Below, in pieces: positions 6,122-12,562 of a stretch of 14,082 nucleotides of DNA. The DNA is from SIG440 sp045645485. Lineage in GTDB: Bacteria; Bacillota; Clostridia; Monoglobales; Monoglobaceae. How positions within the stretch are numbered: position 1 is the first letter of the stretch; every line of letters starts with the position of its first letter. The DNA is taken from assembly GCA_045645485.1 (NCBI GenBank), contig JAZRIX010000013.1, positions 1 through 14,082 of the forward strand, given 5' to 3'. The position numbers and the translations under genes were made by a program. The notes below the pieces were generated by a model. It did no database searches. It saw nothing but the letters and a program-made list of their open reading frames with translations, and was not told the origin of the DNA.

Positions 6122-7030
6122 ATGAGAAACAAGCTGAAAGCATATACCTATGATATTCTGGAAAAGGATGTAGAGATACTGAAAAAGAATTTCCCGGATG
6201 TTGAATATAGTGTTATCGGTGAATCCTGTTGGGGCAGAAAGCTTTATTACATAAGACTGGGACACGGAAAGAAAAAAATCTCTTTCAACGGTGCCCATCA
6301 CGGGATGGAATGGATAACTTCTGTTCTGCTGATGAAGTTTGCGGGAGATTTTCTTTGGGCAGAGATCGAGGATGAAACTCTGAACGGTTTTTCTGTCAGG
6401 TCTCTTGCTGAACAGACTTCACTTTACGTTGTGCCCATGGTAAACCCCGACGGAGTGGAACTGTCGGCAACGGGAAGGCTTCCGGATGGGTTGTCTGAAG
6501 ACGAAAAAAGCTTTCTTCTTTCCTGCAACGGGTCGGAGGACTTTGAACGTTGGCAGGCGAATGCAAGAGGTGTGGACTTGAACCACAACTACGATGCATT
6601 GTGGGGAAAATCCAAGGCAATGGAAAAAGAATATAATATTTACGGACCGGGACCTACGAGATTTTCGGGAACGGCACCCTTTTCCGAGCCTGAGAGCAAA
6701 GCTCTGGCGGATTTTACGGATAAAATGAATTTTGATATGACCATGGCATTTCACAGTCAGGGAAAGGTTATTTATTATAGCTTTGGGGGAGAAGAACCCC
6801 TTGTCTCTCTGAAAATTGCCAAGGCTCTTGAAATAATATCACCTTACAGAATTGATTACGCAGAAGGAATGGCGTCGGTGGGAGGCTACAAGGATTGGTT
6901 TGTACATAAATTCCGAAGGCCGGGATTTACCATTGAAGTGGGTGAAGGAAAAAATCCGTTGCCTTTTGAAAGCTTTCCTGTTATATATAAGGAAACTTTA
7001 CCGCTGCTTTTGGGTGCTATGACGGTTTGA
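6122..7030 (+). CDS. M14-family zinc metallopeptidase
   Basis: Zinc carboxypeptidase-fold enzyme of 302 residues. Visible active site: HHGMEW gives zinc ligands H60 and E63 (H-x2-E), the third ligand is H211 in AFHSQG, and the catalytic glutamate is E272 in FTIEVGEG. R149 in ARGVDLNHNYD is the usual substrate-binding position. There is no signal peptide, LysM or membrane segment, so the enzyme should act in the cytoplasm. Bacterial members of this type include gamma-D-glutamyl-L-diamino acid endopeptidases that cleave peptidoglycan stem peptides; recycling or turnover of muropeptides, possibly during sporulation given the neighbouring spoIIP, is inference. AGAGGTGA precedes ATG 6122. I found no consensus promoter in the 40 bp after the spoIIP terminator. 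Confidence 0.87.
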   Translation: MRNKLKAYTYDILEKDVEILKKNFPDVEYSVIGESCWGRKLYYIRLGHGKKKISFNGAHHGMEWITSVLLMKFAGDFLWAEIEDETLNGFSVRSLAEQTSLYVVPMVNPDGVELSATGRLPDGLSEDEKSFLLSCNGSEDFERWQANARGVDLNHNYDALWGKSKAMEKEYNIYGPGPTRFSGTAPFSEPESKALADFTDKMNFDMTMAFHSQGKVIYYSFGGEEPLVSLKIAKALEIISPYRIDYAEGMASVGGYKDWFVHKFRRPGFTIEVGEGKNPLPFESFPVIYKETLPLLLGAMTV

Positions 7031-7041
7031 AAAGGAAACTC

Positions 7042-7070
7042 TTGCAGAATGCCGAAGAATGTGATATAAT
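7042..7070 (+). promoter_or_regulatory. Sigma-A promoter of trmFO
   Basis: TTGCAG (7042-7047), a 17-bp spacer ending TGTGA, and a perfect TATAAT (7065-7070) lie just after the M14 stop codon and end 34 bp before the trmFO start. Confidence 0.8.
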
Positions 7071-7104
7071 TGTCCGGTAAAAATCCGAAAGGAATGTTGA
7101 TTTT

Positions 7105-8427
7105 ATGTCACAAGCAAAAAAAGTAAAAGTAATAGGTGCAGGTCTGGCAGGCTGTGAAGCTGCCTGGCAGCTTGCAAATATGGGAATACAGGTAGAGCTT
7201 TTTGAAATGAAACCCAAAAGATTCTCCCCTGCGCACAAAAGCTCGGATTTTGCAGAGCTTGTCTGCAGCAACTCATTCCGTGCAGACGGAATTTATAATG
7301 CAGTGGGTCTTCTCAAGGAGGAAATGCGAAGACTGGGTTCATTGATTATGGAATGTGCCGATGCGGTGAAGGTTCCCGCGGGCGGTGCATTGGCGGTTGA
7401 CAGAGAAGGCTTTTCGCGGATGGTAACCGAAAAAATAAAGTCTCACCCCAATATCTGTGTGGTGGAGGATGAAGTAACCGAAATCAATACGGATGAATAT
7501 ACTGTTGTAGCGGCAGGACCTCTTGCTTCGGATGCAATTGCACAAAATATATTGAAGCTTACGGGAGACGAATCCCTGCATTTTTTTGATGCGGCGGCAC
7601 CTATTGTTTCCTATGAAAGCATTAATATGGAAAAGGCCTTCAAGGCGGCACGCTACGGAAAGGGCGGAGATGATTATATCAACTGCCCTATGAGCAAGGA
7701 GGAATATCTTGCATTCCGTGAGGAGCTTGTGAATGCTGAAGCTGCACAGGTACACGAGGGCGTGGAAAATCCCAAGGTTTTTGAAGGCTGTATGCCTATT
7801 GAGATTATGGCAGCGAGAGGAATTGATACTATGCGTTATGGTCCATTGAAGCCTGTGGGACTTACCAATCCCTATGACGGAAGCCGTCCTTATGCGGTTG
7901 TTCAGCTGAGACAAGACAACGGAGCAGGAAGTATGTTCAATATAGTGGGTTTTCAGACGCATTTGAAATTCGGTGAGCAGAAGAGGGTCTTCGGAATGAT
8001 TCCGGGTCTTGAGAATGCTGAGTTTGTCAGATACGGCGTTATGCACCGCAACACTTATATAAATTCTCCCAAACTGCTGAATGATATATATAATATGAAG
8101 GAATTCCCCAAGGTTTTCTTTGCCGGACAGATAACGGGTGTCGAAGGATATATAGAATCTGCATCCTCAGGTCTGTGGGCAGGGATATGTGCAGGACTTA
8201 CCGTTCTTGAAAGGACTGTTCCCTCGATTTCTGCAAGAACAGCTATAGGTGCACTTGCAAAATATATATCAAATCCTGCGGTGGAGGATTTTCAGCCTAT
8301 GAATGTGAATTTCGGGATTTTTGAAGATTTGGGTGTACGAATCAAGGACAAGCGTGAAAAAGCGGAGAGATACGCTGAAAGAAGCTTTAAAGAAATTGAA
8401 ATTCTGGCAGAAGCTGTTCGGATATAA
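7105..8427 (+). CDS. trmFO: Folate/FAD-dependent tRNA (uracil-54-C5)-methyltransferase
   Basis: TrmFO makes ribothymidine at position 54 of the tRNA T-loop, with methylenetetrahydrofolate as carbon donor and reduced FAD as reductant. The 440-residue protein has the FAD dinucleotide-binding motif VIGAGLAGCEAA (9-20), the signature FAELVCSNSFRAD with C54 matching the catalytic cysteine of Bacillus TrmFO, and C229 in FEGCMPIE matching its second active-site cysteine. GITGVEGYIESASSG-like FAD-site sequence near the C-terminus reads here as GQITGVEGYIESASSGLWAG. Length is typical. AAAGGA (7088-7093) is the ribosome binding site. It has its own promoter and no obvious intrinsic terminator. Confidence 0.97.
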   Translation: MSQAKKVKVIGAGLAGCEAAWQLANMGIQVELFEMKPKRFSPAHKSSDFAELVCSNSFRADGIYNAVGLLKEEMRRLGSLIMECADAVKVPAGGALAVDREGFSRMVTEKIKSHPNICVVEDEVTEINTDEYTVVAAGPLASDAIAQNILKLTGDESLHFFDAAAPIVSYESINMEKAFKAARYGKGGDDYINCPMSKEEYLAFREELVNAEAAQVHEGVENPKVFEGCMPIEIMAARGIDTMRYGPLKPVGLTNPYDGSRPYAVVQLRQDNGAGSMFNIVGFQTHLKFGEQKRVFGMIPGLENAEFVRYGVMHRNTYINSPKLLNDIYNMKEFPKVFFAGQITGVEGYIESASSGLWAGICAGLTVLERTVPSISARTAIGALAKYISNPAVEDFQPMNVNFGIFEDLGVRIKDKREKAERYAERSFKEIEILAEAVRI

Positions 8428-8540
8428 GAAGTTTTTCTGATATATTTCGGCAAAAAGGGTCGGTTTTTGAACAAATTATACAATAACAAGGTTAATAACT
8501 GAAAAAATTTTCAAAACTTATTAAAATTTCCAAAAAACTC

Positions 8541-8569
8541 TTGACATAATCATCAAAGAGTATTACAAT
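8541..8569 (+). promoter_or_regulatory. SLH-gene promoter P1
   Basis: Perfect TTGACA (8541-8546), a 17-bp spacer and TACAAT (8564-8569), preceded by A/T tracts. It is 300 bp before the start codon and would give a leader of about 290 nt. Confidence 0.8.
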
Positions 8570-8651
8570 GTATGTCGTAATATGATGTTTTTATTCAATA
8601 TCTTGTGTGTGATTGATTAAAGCATCGATTTTATGTGCTGAGATGCTGTTT

Positions 8652-8681
8652 TTGACAAAAGAATTGAAAATGTGTTACAAT
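8652..8681 (+). promoter_or_regulatory. SLH-gene promoter P2
   Basis: Perfect TTGACA (8652-8657), an 18-bp spacer and TACAAT (8676-8681). A weak hairpin, AGCATC / GATGCT followed by GTTTTT (about 8622-8653), lies just upstream and could limit transcripts coming from P1. Confidence 0.75.
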
Positions 8682-8704
8682 AATGTTACATTTTCAAATA
8701 GCGG

Positions 8705-8734
8705 TTGACATTTCCGGCGTTTTAGTGATATAAT
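8705..8734 (+). promoter_or_regulatory. SLH-gene promoter P3
   Basis: Perfect TTGACA (8705-8710), an 18-bp spacer and perfect TATAAT (8729-8734). Start of transcription is expected near 8741, giving a leader of about 130 nt that opens with a hairpin. Confidence 0.85.
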
Positions 8735-8741
8735 CAACGTA

Positions 8742-8778
8742 GTTAATGGGGAAAGTGTATATTCATTGTCCCGTTAAC
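8742..8778 (+). other. 5'-terminal leader hairpin of the SLH mRNA
   Basis: GTTAATGGG / CCCGTTAAC pair over 9 bp (one G-U) around a 19-nt loop. The stem begins within a base or two of the transcript start predicted for P3. Hairpins placed at the very 5' end are known to protect long-lived messages such as E. coli ompA; a stabilising role here is inferred. Confidence 0.5.
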
Positions 8779-8781
8779 ATA

Positions 8782-8816
8782 GCAAGGCTTACCCCAACGG
8801 GCTTTGCAGATTTTTT
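8782..8816 (+). promoter_or_regulatory. Terminator-like hairpin in the SLH leader
   Basis: GCAAGGC / GCTTTGC (one G-U) encloses a loop holding CCCC and CGG, and AGA plus six T's follow. This has the form of a weak intrinsic terminator or attenuator placed 54 bp before the start codon. It could equally be a simple stabilising hairpin before an A/T-rich ribosome binding region. Confidence 0.4.
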
Positions 8817-8869
8817 CAATAACTTTGAAAAAAATAAAAAATTTTTTATATTTAAAGGAGGATTTGAGA

Positions 8870-11803
8870 ATGTATAATCTCAAAAAAGTGATTGCTTCTA
8901 TCTGTGTTATCGCTATGATGCTCACAACTGTTGCTTTCGGTGCAACTTTTGCTGACGTTGCAGAAGATAGTGCTTATTATGAAGCAGTTGAAACACTCAA
9001 CAAACTCGGAATCATCGACGGTTTCGAAGACGGAACTTACAAGCCTGAAGACGGCGTAACAAGAGCTCAGATGGCAAAGCTTATTGCTGCTATCCAGGGT
9101 TATGTTGATTCAGCTGCAGCTCAGACTGCAACAGAATTCAACGATGTTACAGCTGCACACTGGGCATCAGGTTATGTTGCTACAGCTGCAGGCATGGGCA
9201 TCATCAACGGTTATGGTGATGGTACTTTCGGTCCTGAAGATCCCGTTCTTTTTGAACAGGCTGTAAAGATGGTTATGGCTACTCTTGGTTACACAGCTTA
9301 CGCTGAATACAACGGCGGTTATCCCGGTGGCTACATGGCAGCTGCTCAGAGATACAACGTAACAGCTGGTGTTTCTAACGCTACAATGGGTACACAGGCT
9401 AACCGTGGTACAATTGCTCAGCTTCTCGCAAACGCTATCGACACACCTTTGATGGAACAGACAGGCTGGAACACAAAGGGCGAAGTTGACTACGTTATCT
9501 GCGATGGCAAGGGTGGCAGAGACTACAAGACTCTCATGAGCGAAAACCTTGGTGTTGTTAAAATCCGTGGTATCGTTACAGAAAACTTCTTCACAGCTCT
9601 TAATAACGAAGAAAAGGCTATCAACCTTGAAGAAGATGTTACTGTAGAAATCGCTATTGCTGATGCTTATGGCACAACAAACAAAGATTTTGAAGACTAC
9701 AACGAGCTTGGTTATGACGATGCTGTACCTGTTACTTTCCTCGCTGGTGAATCTGACGCTGCTGATTTCCTCGGCAAGTCGGTAATCGCTTACGCTCGCG
9801 AAGTTGATGACGAGTACGAAATCGTTTCTATTGTTGAAGATACAACAAGAAATGACGTTCTTGAAATGGACCTCAGCCAGTTCAAACAGATCAATGCTGA
9901 AACAGGCAAGTTTGAATACTACAAGACAGCAACTGCAAAGACAGCTACAGCAGTAGTTATTGATGCTCCCGCTGTTGTTTACAACAACGTTGGTGATTTT
10001 GAAGTAGCTGATATCTTTGGTGATGAAGTTGCTAACGAAGGTGCTACACTTGACGGTGGTAAGATTACTCTTATCGACAATGACGATACAAAGGGTTACG
10101 ACGTAATCTTCGTAGAAGTTGCTGAAACAGCAGTTGTTGACGAAGCTGAAGCTGGTTACGTTGCATTCAAAGAAGCTACAGCTACAAACTCAATTATGGA
10201 ACTCGAAGTTGACGAAGACGACACAGATATGGTTGTTCTCGTAGAAAAAGACGGCGAATTCATTGACCTCGCTGACCTCGCTGAATGGGATGTTCTCTCA
10301 ATCATCGCTGCAGGCAGTGACGCTGCATACATCCTTGCTGAAGTAGTTTCTAACAAGGTTGTTGGTACAATCGCTTCAGAATCTAAGTCAGCAACATCTG
10401 CAGGCGGTAAGGCTTACAGAATTGAAGGTACTAAGTACGACGTAGCTAATGGCGCTTATGGTCTCCCCATTGCTGTTGGTGATGCTGGTACATTCTACAT
10501 CAACAAGTACGGCAAGATCGCTGCATTCAACGAAGGCGAAGGCGATGTAGTAAGTGCATCTGCTAACTACGCTTACGTAACAGCAGTTGCTGAAGACGAA
10601 GATATCCTTACAGGTAAGAAGACAGCTATCTTCCAGATGGTTACAGCTGATGGCGTAGTTACTCTCAACCTCAAGGCTTCAGGCGCTAAGCTTGATGGCG
10701 TTGGTGTAAACGCTGATGACGATATGGATGCTCTTGAAGCACTCGAAGGTGAAATCGTTAAGTATGCTAAGAACGCTGCAAATAACATCACACTTATCGA
10801 CACAACAGCTGAATTTGCTGAAGCTGGTGGTGTTGTTAATGAGGATGGCGAATACGATTCTGAAGACCTCAGATTTGTAGGCGATGCTACATTCTTTGTA
10901 GATGCTGATTCTTATGTATTCTTTATCGCTGCTGAAGCTGAAGATTCATACCTCGGTACAGTAGAAGACCTCGCTGATGGCGAAACATACAAAGTTCTTG
11001 CTAAGTACGCTGACAAGAAGGCTGATGACAACAACATTATCGTTGTAGAAGCTGTTGAAGGTAAGGCTGGTAAGAAGGCTGGTTTCGCAGTTATCACAGC
11101 TGTTGGTACTTCTGCAAACGAAGACGGTGAAACAATCCTTTCTGTAGAAGCTATCGTTAACGGCGAAGAAGTTGTTGCTGATACAACATATGCTGTATAT
11201 GATGCAGTTGCTACAAAGGAAGTTACAGTTGTAGATGAAAACGGTGATCCCGTTGAAGATGAAGATGGCAACGAAATAACAGAAGATGTTCCCTACCTCA
11301 CAGTTGGTGATATTGTTAAGGTTAAGGTTGCTAACGACCTCTTCACAGCTATCGAAGTTGTTTACGACTTTGAAGATGGCGTAAGAGCTAGATATGATGA
11401 AGATGCTGATCTTGATGCTTATGCTGTAGTATTTGACGAAGTATACACAGCTACAGGCGACGAAGAAATCGCTGGTGGCGTTGTAACAGACTACAGAAAG
11501 ACTTCTACAACAGCTACAATTGCTGGCGAAGATTACAAGCTTTCACAGGCTGCAAATGTAATCATTATCGATGCTAACGGCAGAAAGATTGACATTAAGA
11601 AGGGTTCTGTTTCTAACTTCAAGTACTTCGAAAAGCTCTACACAGAAGCTACAGTTGATGTAACAATCGGCGATGTAGACTACGAAAATGCTGATGCTGA
11701 AGATGCACAGCTCGCTGCTGACTTCATCTTCGCAAGAAAGTATGACGGCAGAGTTACTGACGTAGTAATCGTTAAGGGTATTGAGGATATGAAGGTTAGA
11801 TAA
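8870..11803 (+). CDS. Secreted SLH-domain S-layer-type protein
   Basis: Large exported wall protein, 977 residues. ATG 8870 is chosen over the in-frame TTG at 8804 because AAAGGAGG lies 8 bp upstream and a signal peptide starts there (MYNLKK, hydrophobic 8-24, probable cleavage after VAFGA at 25). SLH repeats follow: SLH1 about 27-75 (with VTRAQ), SLH2 about 90-140 (LFEQ in place of TRAE) and SLH3 about 145-192 (NRGTIAQ). Such triplets bind pyruvylated secondary cell-wall polymer. Residues 200-977 are very acidic, rich in Ala/Val/Asp/Glu, and nearly cysteine-free; they seem to hold several beta-rich modules I cannot name. Codons are strikingly uniform (GCT, GTT, AAC, GAA), as in very highly expressed genes. 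Three promoters and a strong terminator support an abundant product. Main S-layer subunit is likely but not proven. Confidence 0.9.
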   Translation: MYNLKKVIASICVIAMMLTTVAFGATFADVAEDSAYYEAVETLNKLGIIDGFEDGTYKPEDGVTRAQMAKLIAAIQGYVDSAAAQTATEFNDVTAAHWASGYVATAAGMGIINGYGDGTFGPEDPVLFEQAVKMVMATLGYTAYAEYNGGYPGGYMAAAQRYNVTAGVSNATMGTQANRGTIAQLLANAIDTPLMEQTGWNTKGEVDYVICDGKGGRDYKTLMSENLGVVKIRGIVTENFFTALNNEEKAINLEEDVTVEIAIADAYGTTNKDFEDYNELGYDDAVPVTFLAGESDAADFLGKSVIAYAREVDDEYEIVSIVEDTTRNDVLEMDLSQFKQINAETGKFEYYKTATAKTATAVVIDAPAVVYNNVGDFEVADIFGDEVANEGATLDGGKITLIDNDDTKGYDVIFVEVAETAVVDEAEAGYVAFKEATATNSIMELEVDEDDTDMVVLVEKDGEFIDLADLAEWDVLSIIAAGSDAAYILAEVVSNKVVGTIASESKSATSAGGKAYRIEGTKYDVANGAYGLPIAVGDAGTFYINKYGKIAAFNEGEGDVVSASANYAYVTAVAEDEDILTGKKTAIFQMVTADGVVTLNLKASGAKLDGVGVNADDDMDALEALEGEIVKYAKNAANNITLIDTTAEFAEAGGVVNEDGEYDSEDLRFVGDATFFVDADSYVFFIAAEAEDSYLGTVEDLADGETYKVLAKYADKKADDNNIIVVEAVEGKAGKKAGFAVITAVGTSANEDGETILSVEAIVNGEEVVADTTYAVYDAVATKEVTVVDENGDPVEDEDGNEITEDVPYLTVGDIVKVKVANDLFTAIEVVYDFEDGVRARYDEDADLDAYAVVFDEVYTATGDEEIAGGVVTDYRKTSTTATIAGEDYKLSQAANVIIIDANGRKIDIKKGSVSNFKYFEKLYTEATVDVTIGDVDYENADAEDAQLAADFIFARKYDGRVTDVVIVKGIEDMKVR

Positions 11804-11846
11804 TTTGATTATCTGATTTAGTATCACAAAATAACTTAATATACTC

Positions 11847-11877
11847 AGAGAGAAGCCAATTCGGCTTCTCTCTTTTT
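11847..11877 (+). terminator. Terminator of the SLH protein gene
   Basis: AGAGAGAAGCC / GGCTTCTCTCT is a perfect 11-bp stem around AATTC, running into five T's, 43 bp after the stop codon. Confidence 0.92.
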
Positions 11878-11900
11878 GTGTTCAGAATTATAGTTCAATG

Positions 11901-12157
11901 TGGTTCTTTTACAAATGTTGGGGTAAACACTGGGGAAGGATACTTCGCTCTGCTCAGGATGACGCTATACGGCTTGTAATGACGTCATGTTGACGGAACG
12001 TTAAGAAAACGTGCTGAAAGCACGTTTTTAGTAAAGGAATGAAAAAAGTGAAAACATTTTTTAAAAAGAAAGCCGTCAGAGGATCTTCAATAATTAGTCG
12101 AAACATCTCAGCAGAAGAAAGATTCTTCGACTTTGCTATGCTTTGTTCAGAATGACA
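11901..12157. repeat. Dispersed intergenic repeat, copy B (interrupted)
   Basis: The gap 11804-12285 holds no gene I can support; this element fills most of it. The left block (11911-11993) follows copy A in order: ACAAATGTTGGGG, AAACACT, a degraded CTTCG...GCTCAGGATGAC core, then GTCATGTTGA (11984-11993). In copy A the arm continues at once into TTGAAACATCTTAGC. Here the matching GTCGAAACATCTCAGC is found only at 12097-12112, after about 100 bp of foreign-looking sequence. A further diverged core, with a TTTGCTATGCTTTG duplication, ends in CAGAATGAC at 12156. Confidence 0.65.
12006..12029. terminator. Terminator-like hairpin inside repeat copy B
   Basis: AAAACGTGCT / AGCACGTTTT is a perfect 10-bp inverted repeat around GAA, with T-runs at the 3' end on both strands. 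It sits in the segment that interrupts copy B relative to copy A. It could back up termination of the SLH gene. Confidence 0.55.
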
Positions 12158-12192
12158 TATACCTTCATACAGAGAAAATTAAGCTCTATGCG

Positions 12193-12227
12193 CAAACAAC
12201 CATTGGCGGTAAGCCAATGTTTGTTTG
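12193..12227. repeat. Long near-perfect hairpin
   Basis: CAAACAAC plus CATTGGC (12193-12207) pairs with GCCAATG plus TTTGTTTG (12213-12227) around GGTAA: 15 positions with a single C/T mismatch. It lies 59 bp beyond the 3' end of the ribbon-helix-helix gene. No proper U-run follows on either strand, so a terminator role is uncertain; a mobile-element remnant or recombination site is also possible. Confidence 0.5.
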
Positions 12228-12285
12228 GTTATACAAATTTTTGCATGCAAATAATGTTTACAGGGTATTGTATGTTTATAAACGT

Positions 12286-12444
12286 TTATTTTTCACAAGT
12301 GTTTTCAAGGGTATTAATATGCTGTTTCAGAATGATGTTTATATATTGAGACAGAGAACGGTCGTCTCTTTCGGCTTCTTCCTTTAATTTTTCAAGCACA
12401 GTGCCGTCTATTGTTATGCTTATTTTTTCTTTTAACGGTTTCAC
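12286..12444 (-). CDS. Small ribbon-helix-helix (CopG/Arc-type) DNA-binding protein
   Basis: A 52-residue protein starting at GTG (12444-12442) with GGAG 7 bp upstream and ending at TAA (12288-12286). Its sequence opens KPLKEKISITIDGTVLEKL, then has KEEAERDDRSLSQYINIIL. This is the ribbon-helix-helix layout: a short beta strand (KISITID) for major-groove contact, helix 1 (VLEKLKEEAERDD), a turn with the usual Ser (RSLSQYI) and helix 2. Such proteins act as dimers and are mostly repressors or antitoxins. It is divergent from the 70-residue gene at 12563, with a 118-bp gap holding a palindrome and 10-bp repeats, so control of that gap is the obvious guess. No partner toxin is recognisable by sequence. 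Confidence 0.78.
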   Translation of the reverse strand: MKPLKEKISITIDGTVLEKLKEEAERDDRSLSQYINIILKQHINTLENTCEK

Positions 12445-12474
12445 TTTATCACTCCTATAGGATTAATATATATT

Positions 12475-12489
12475 TATAATTAAATTATA
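12475..12489. promoter_or_regulatory. 15-bp palindrome in the divergent intergenic region
   Basis: TATAATT-A-AATTATA is a perfect palindrome with a single central base, lying between the ribbon-helix-helix gene and the divergent promoter. It also contains TATAAT on the plus strand. It may be an operator or simply A/T-rich promoter DNA. Confidence 0.35.
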
Positions 12490-12509
12490 TAACATAATCT
12501 TACTAAACA

Positions 12510-12538
12510 TTGACAAGTAGGATAAAGTAGTATAAAAT
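12510..12538 (+). promoter_or_regulatory. Sigma-A promoter of the 70-residue protein gene
   Basis: Perfect TTGACA (12510-12515), a 17-bp spacer and TAAAAT (12533-12538). The -35 overlaps a minus-strand TTGTCA, so the divergent ribbon-helix-helix gene may start from a promoter back to back with this one; its -10 is not clear. Confidence 0.7.
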
Positions 12539-12547
12539 AGGATAAAA
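12518..12547 (+). promoter_or_regulatory. Three tandem 10-bp repeats (candidate operator)
   Basis: TAGGATAAAG, TAGTATAAAA and TAGGATAAAA follow one another without gaps, so each repeat faces the same side of the helix. They cover the spacer and -10 of the promoter and reach the Shine-Dalgarno. A related TAGGATTAA is at 12458-12466, beside the ribosome binding site of the ribbon-helix-helix gene. Tandem sites one turn apart are what cooperatively binding ribbon-helix-helix dimers use in known systems. Confidence 0.5.
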
Positions 12548-12562
12548 GGAGGCGGTTATATT

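Larger units (their letters stand above)
8428..8869 (+). promoter_or_regulatory. 442-bp promoter and leader region of the SLH protein gene
   Basis: No gene is visible in this A/T-rich gap. Its left part (8500-8540) has closely spaced A- and T-tracts (AAAAAATTTTC, AAAATTTCC, AAAAAAC) that could act as UP-element or bent DNA before the first promoter. Then come three consensus promoters, two leader hairpins and the Shine-Dalgarno AAAGGAGG (8854-8861), placed 8 bp before the ATG. I see no clear trmFO terminator here. Confidence 0.7.

Noticed and set aside
5051..6301. 416-codon minus-strand ORF opposite spoIIP and the M14 gene
   Set aside because: It is antisense to two clear genes, crosses the spoIIP terminator, has an implausible composition (rich in Cys, Phe, His) and no ribosome binding site.
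7339..8046. 235-codon minus-strand ORF opposite trmFO
   Set aside because: Shadow of the conserved trmFO reading frame; composition unlike a real protein and no recognisable domain.
8804..8869. Upstream TTG start extending the SLH protein by 22 residues
   Set aside because: It would begin inside the leader hairpin, lacks a Shine-Dalgarno, and would bury the signal peptide; ATG 8870 has AAAGGAGG at ideal spacing.
10912..11271. Minus-strand Ser/Thr-rich ORFs opposite the SLH gene (also near 10156 and 10573)
   Set aside because: They arise from the strongly biased Ala/Val/Asp/Glu codons of the SLH gene read in antisense.
12039..12155. 38-codon ORF beginning MKKVKTFFKKK
   Set aside because: AAAGGA abuts the ATG, a GTG nine bases on is better placed, but the frame runs into and stops inside the repeat core. 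Peptides read through such repeats are commonly spurious.
12133..12387. 84-codon plus-strand ORF and a nested 68-codon ORF
   Set aside because: They start in the repeat, cross the long hairpin and lie antisense to the better-supported ribbon-helix-helix gene; no Shine-Dalgarno and no family resemblance.
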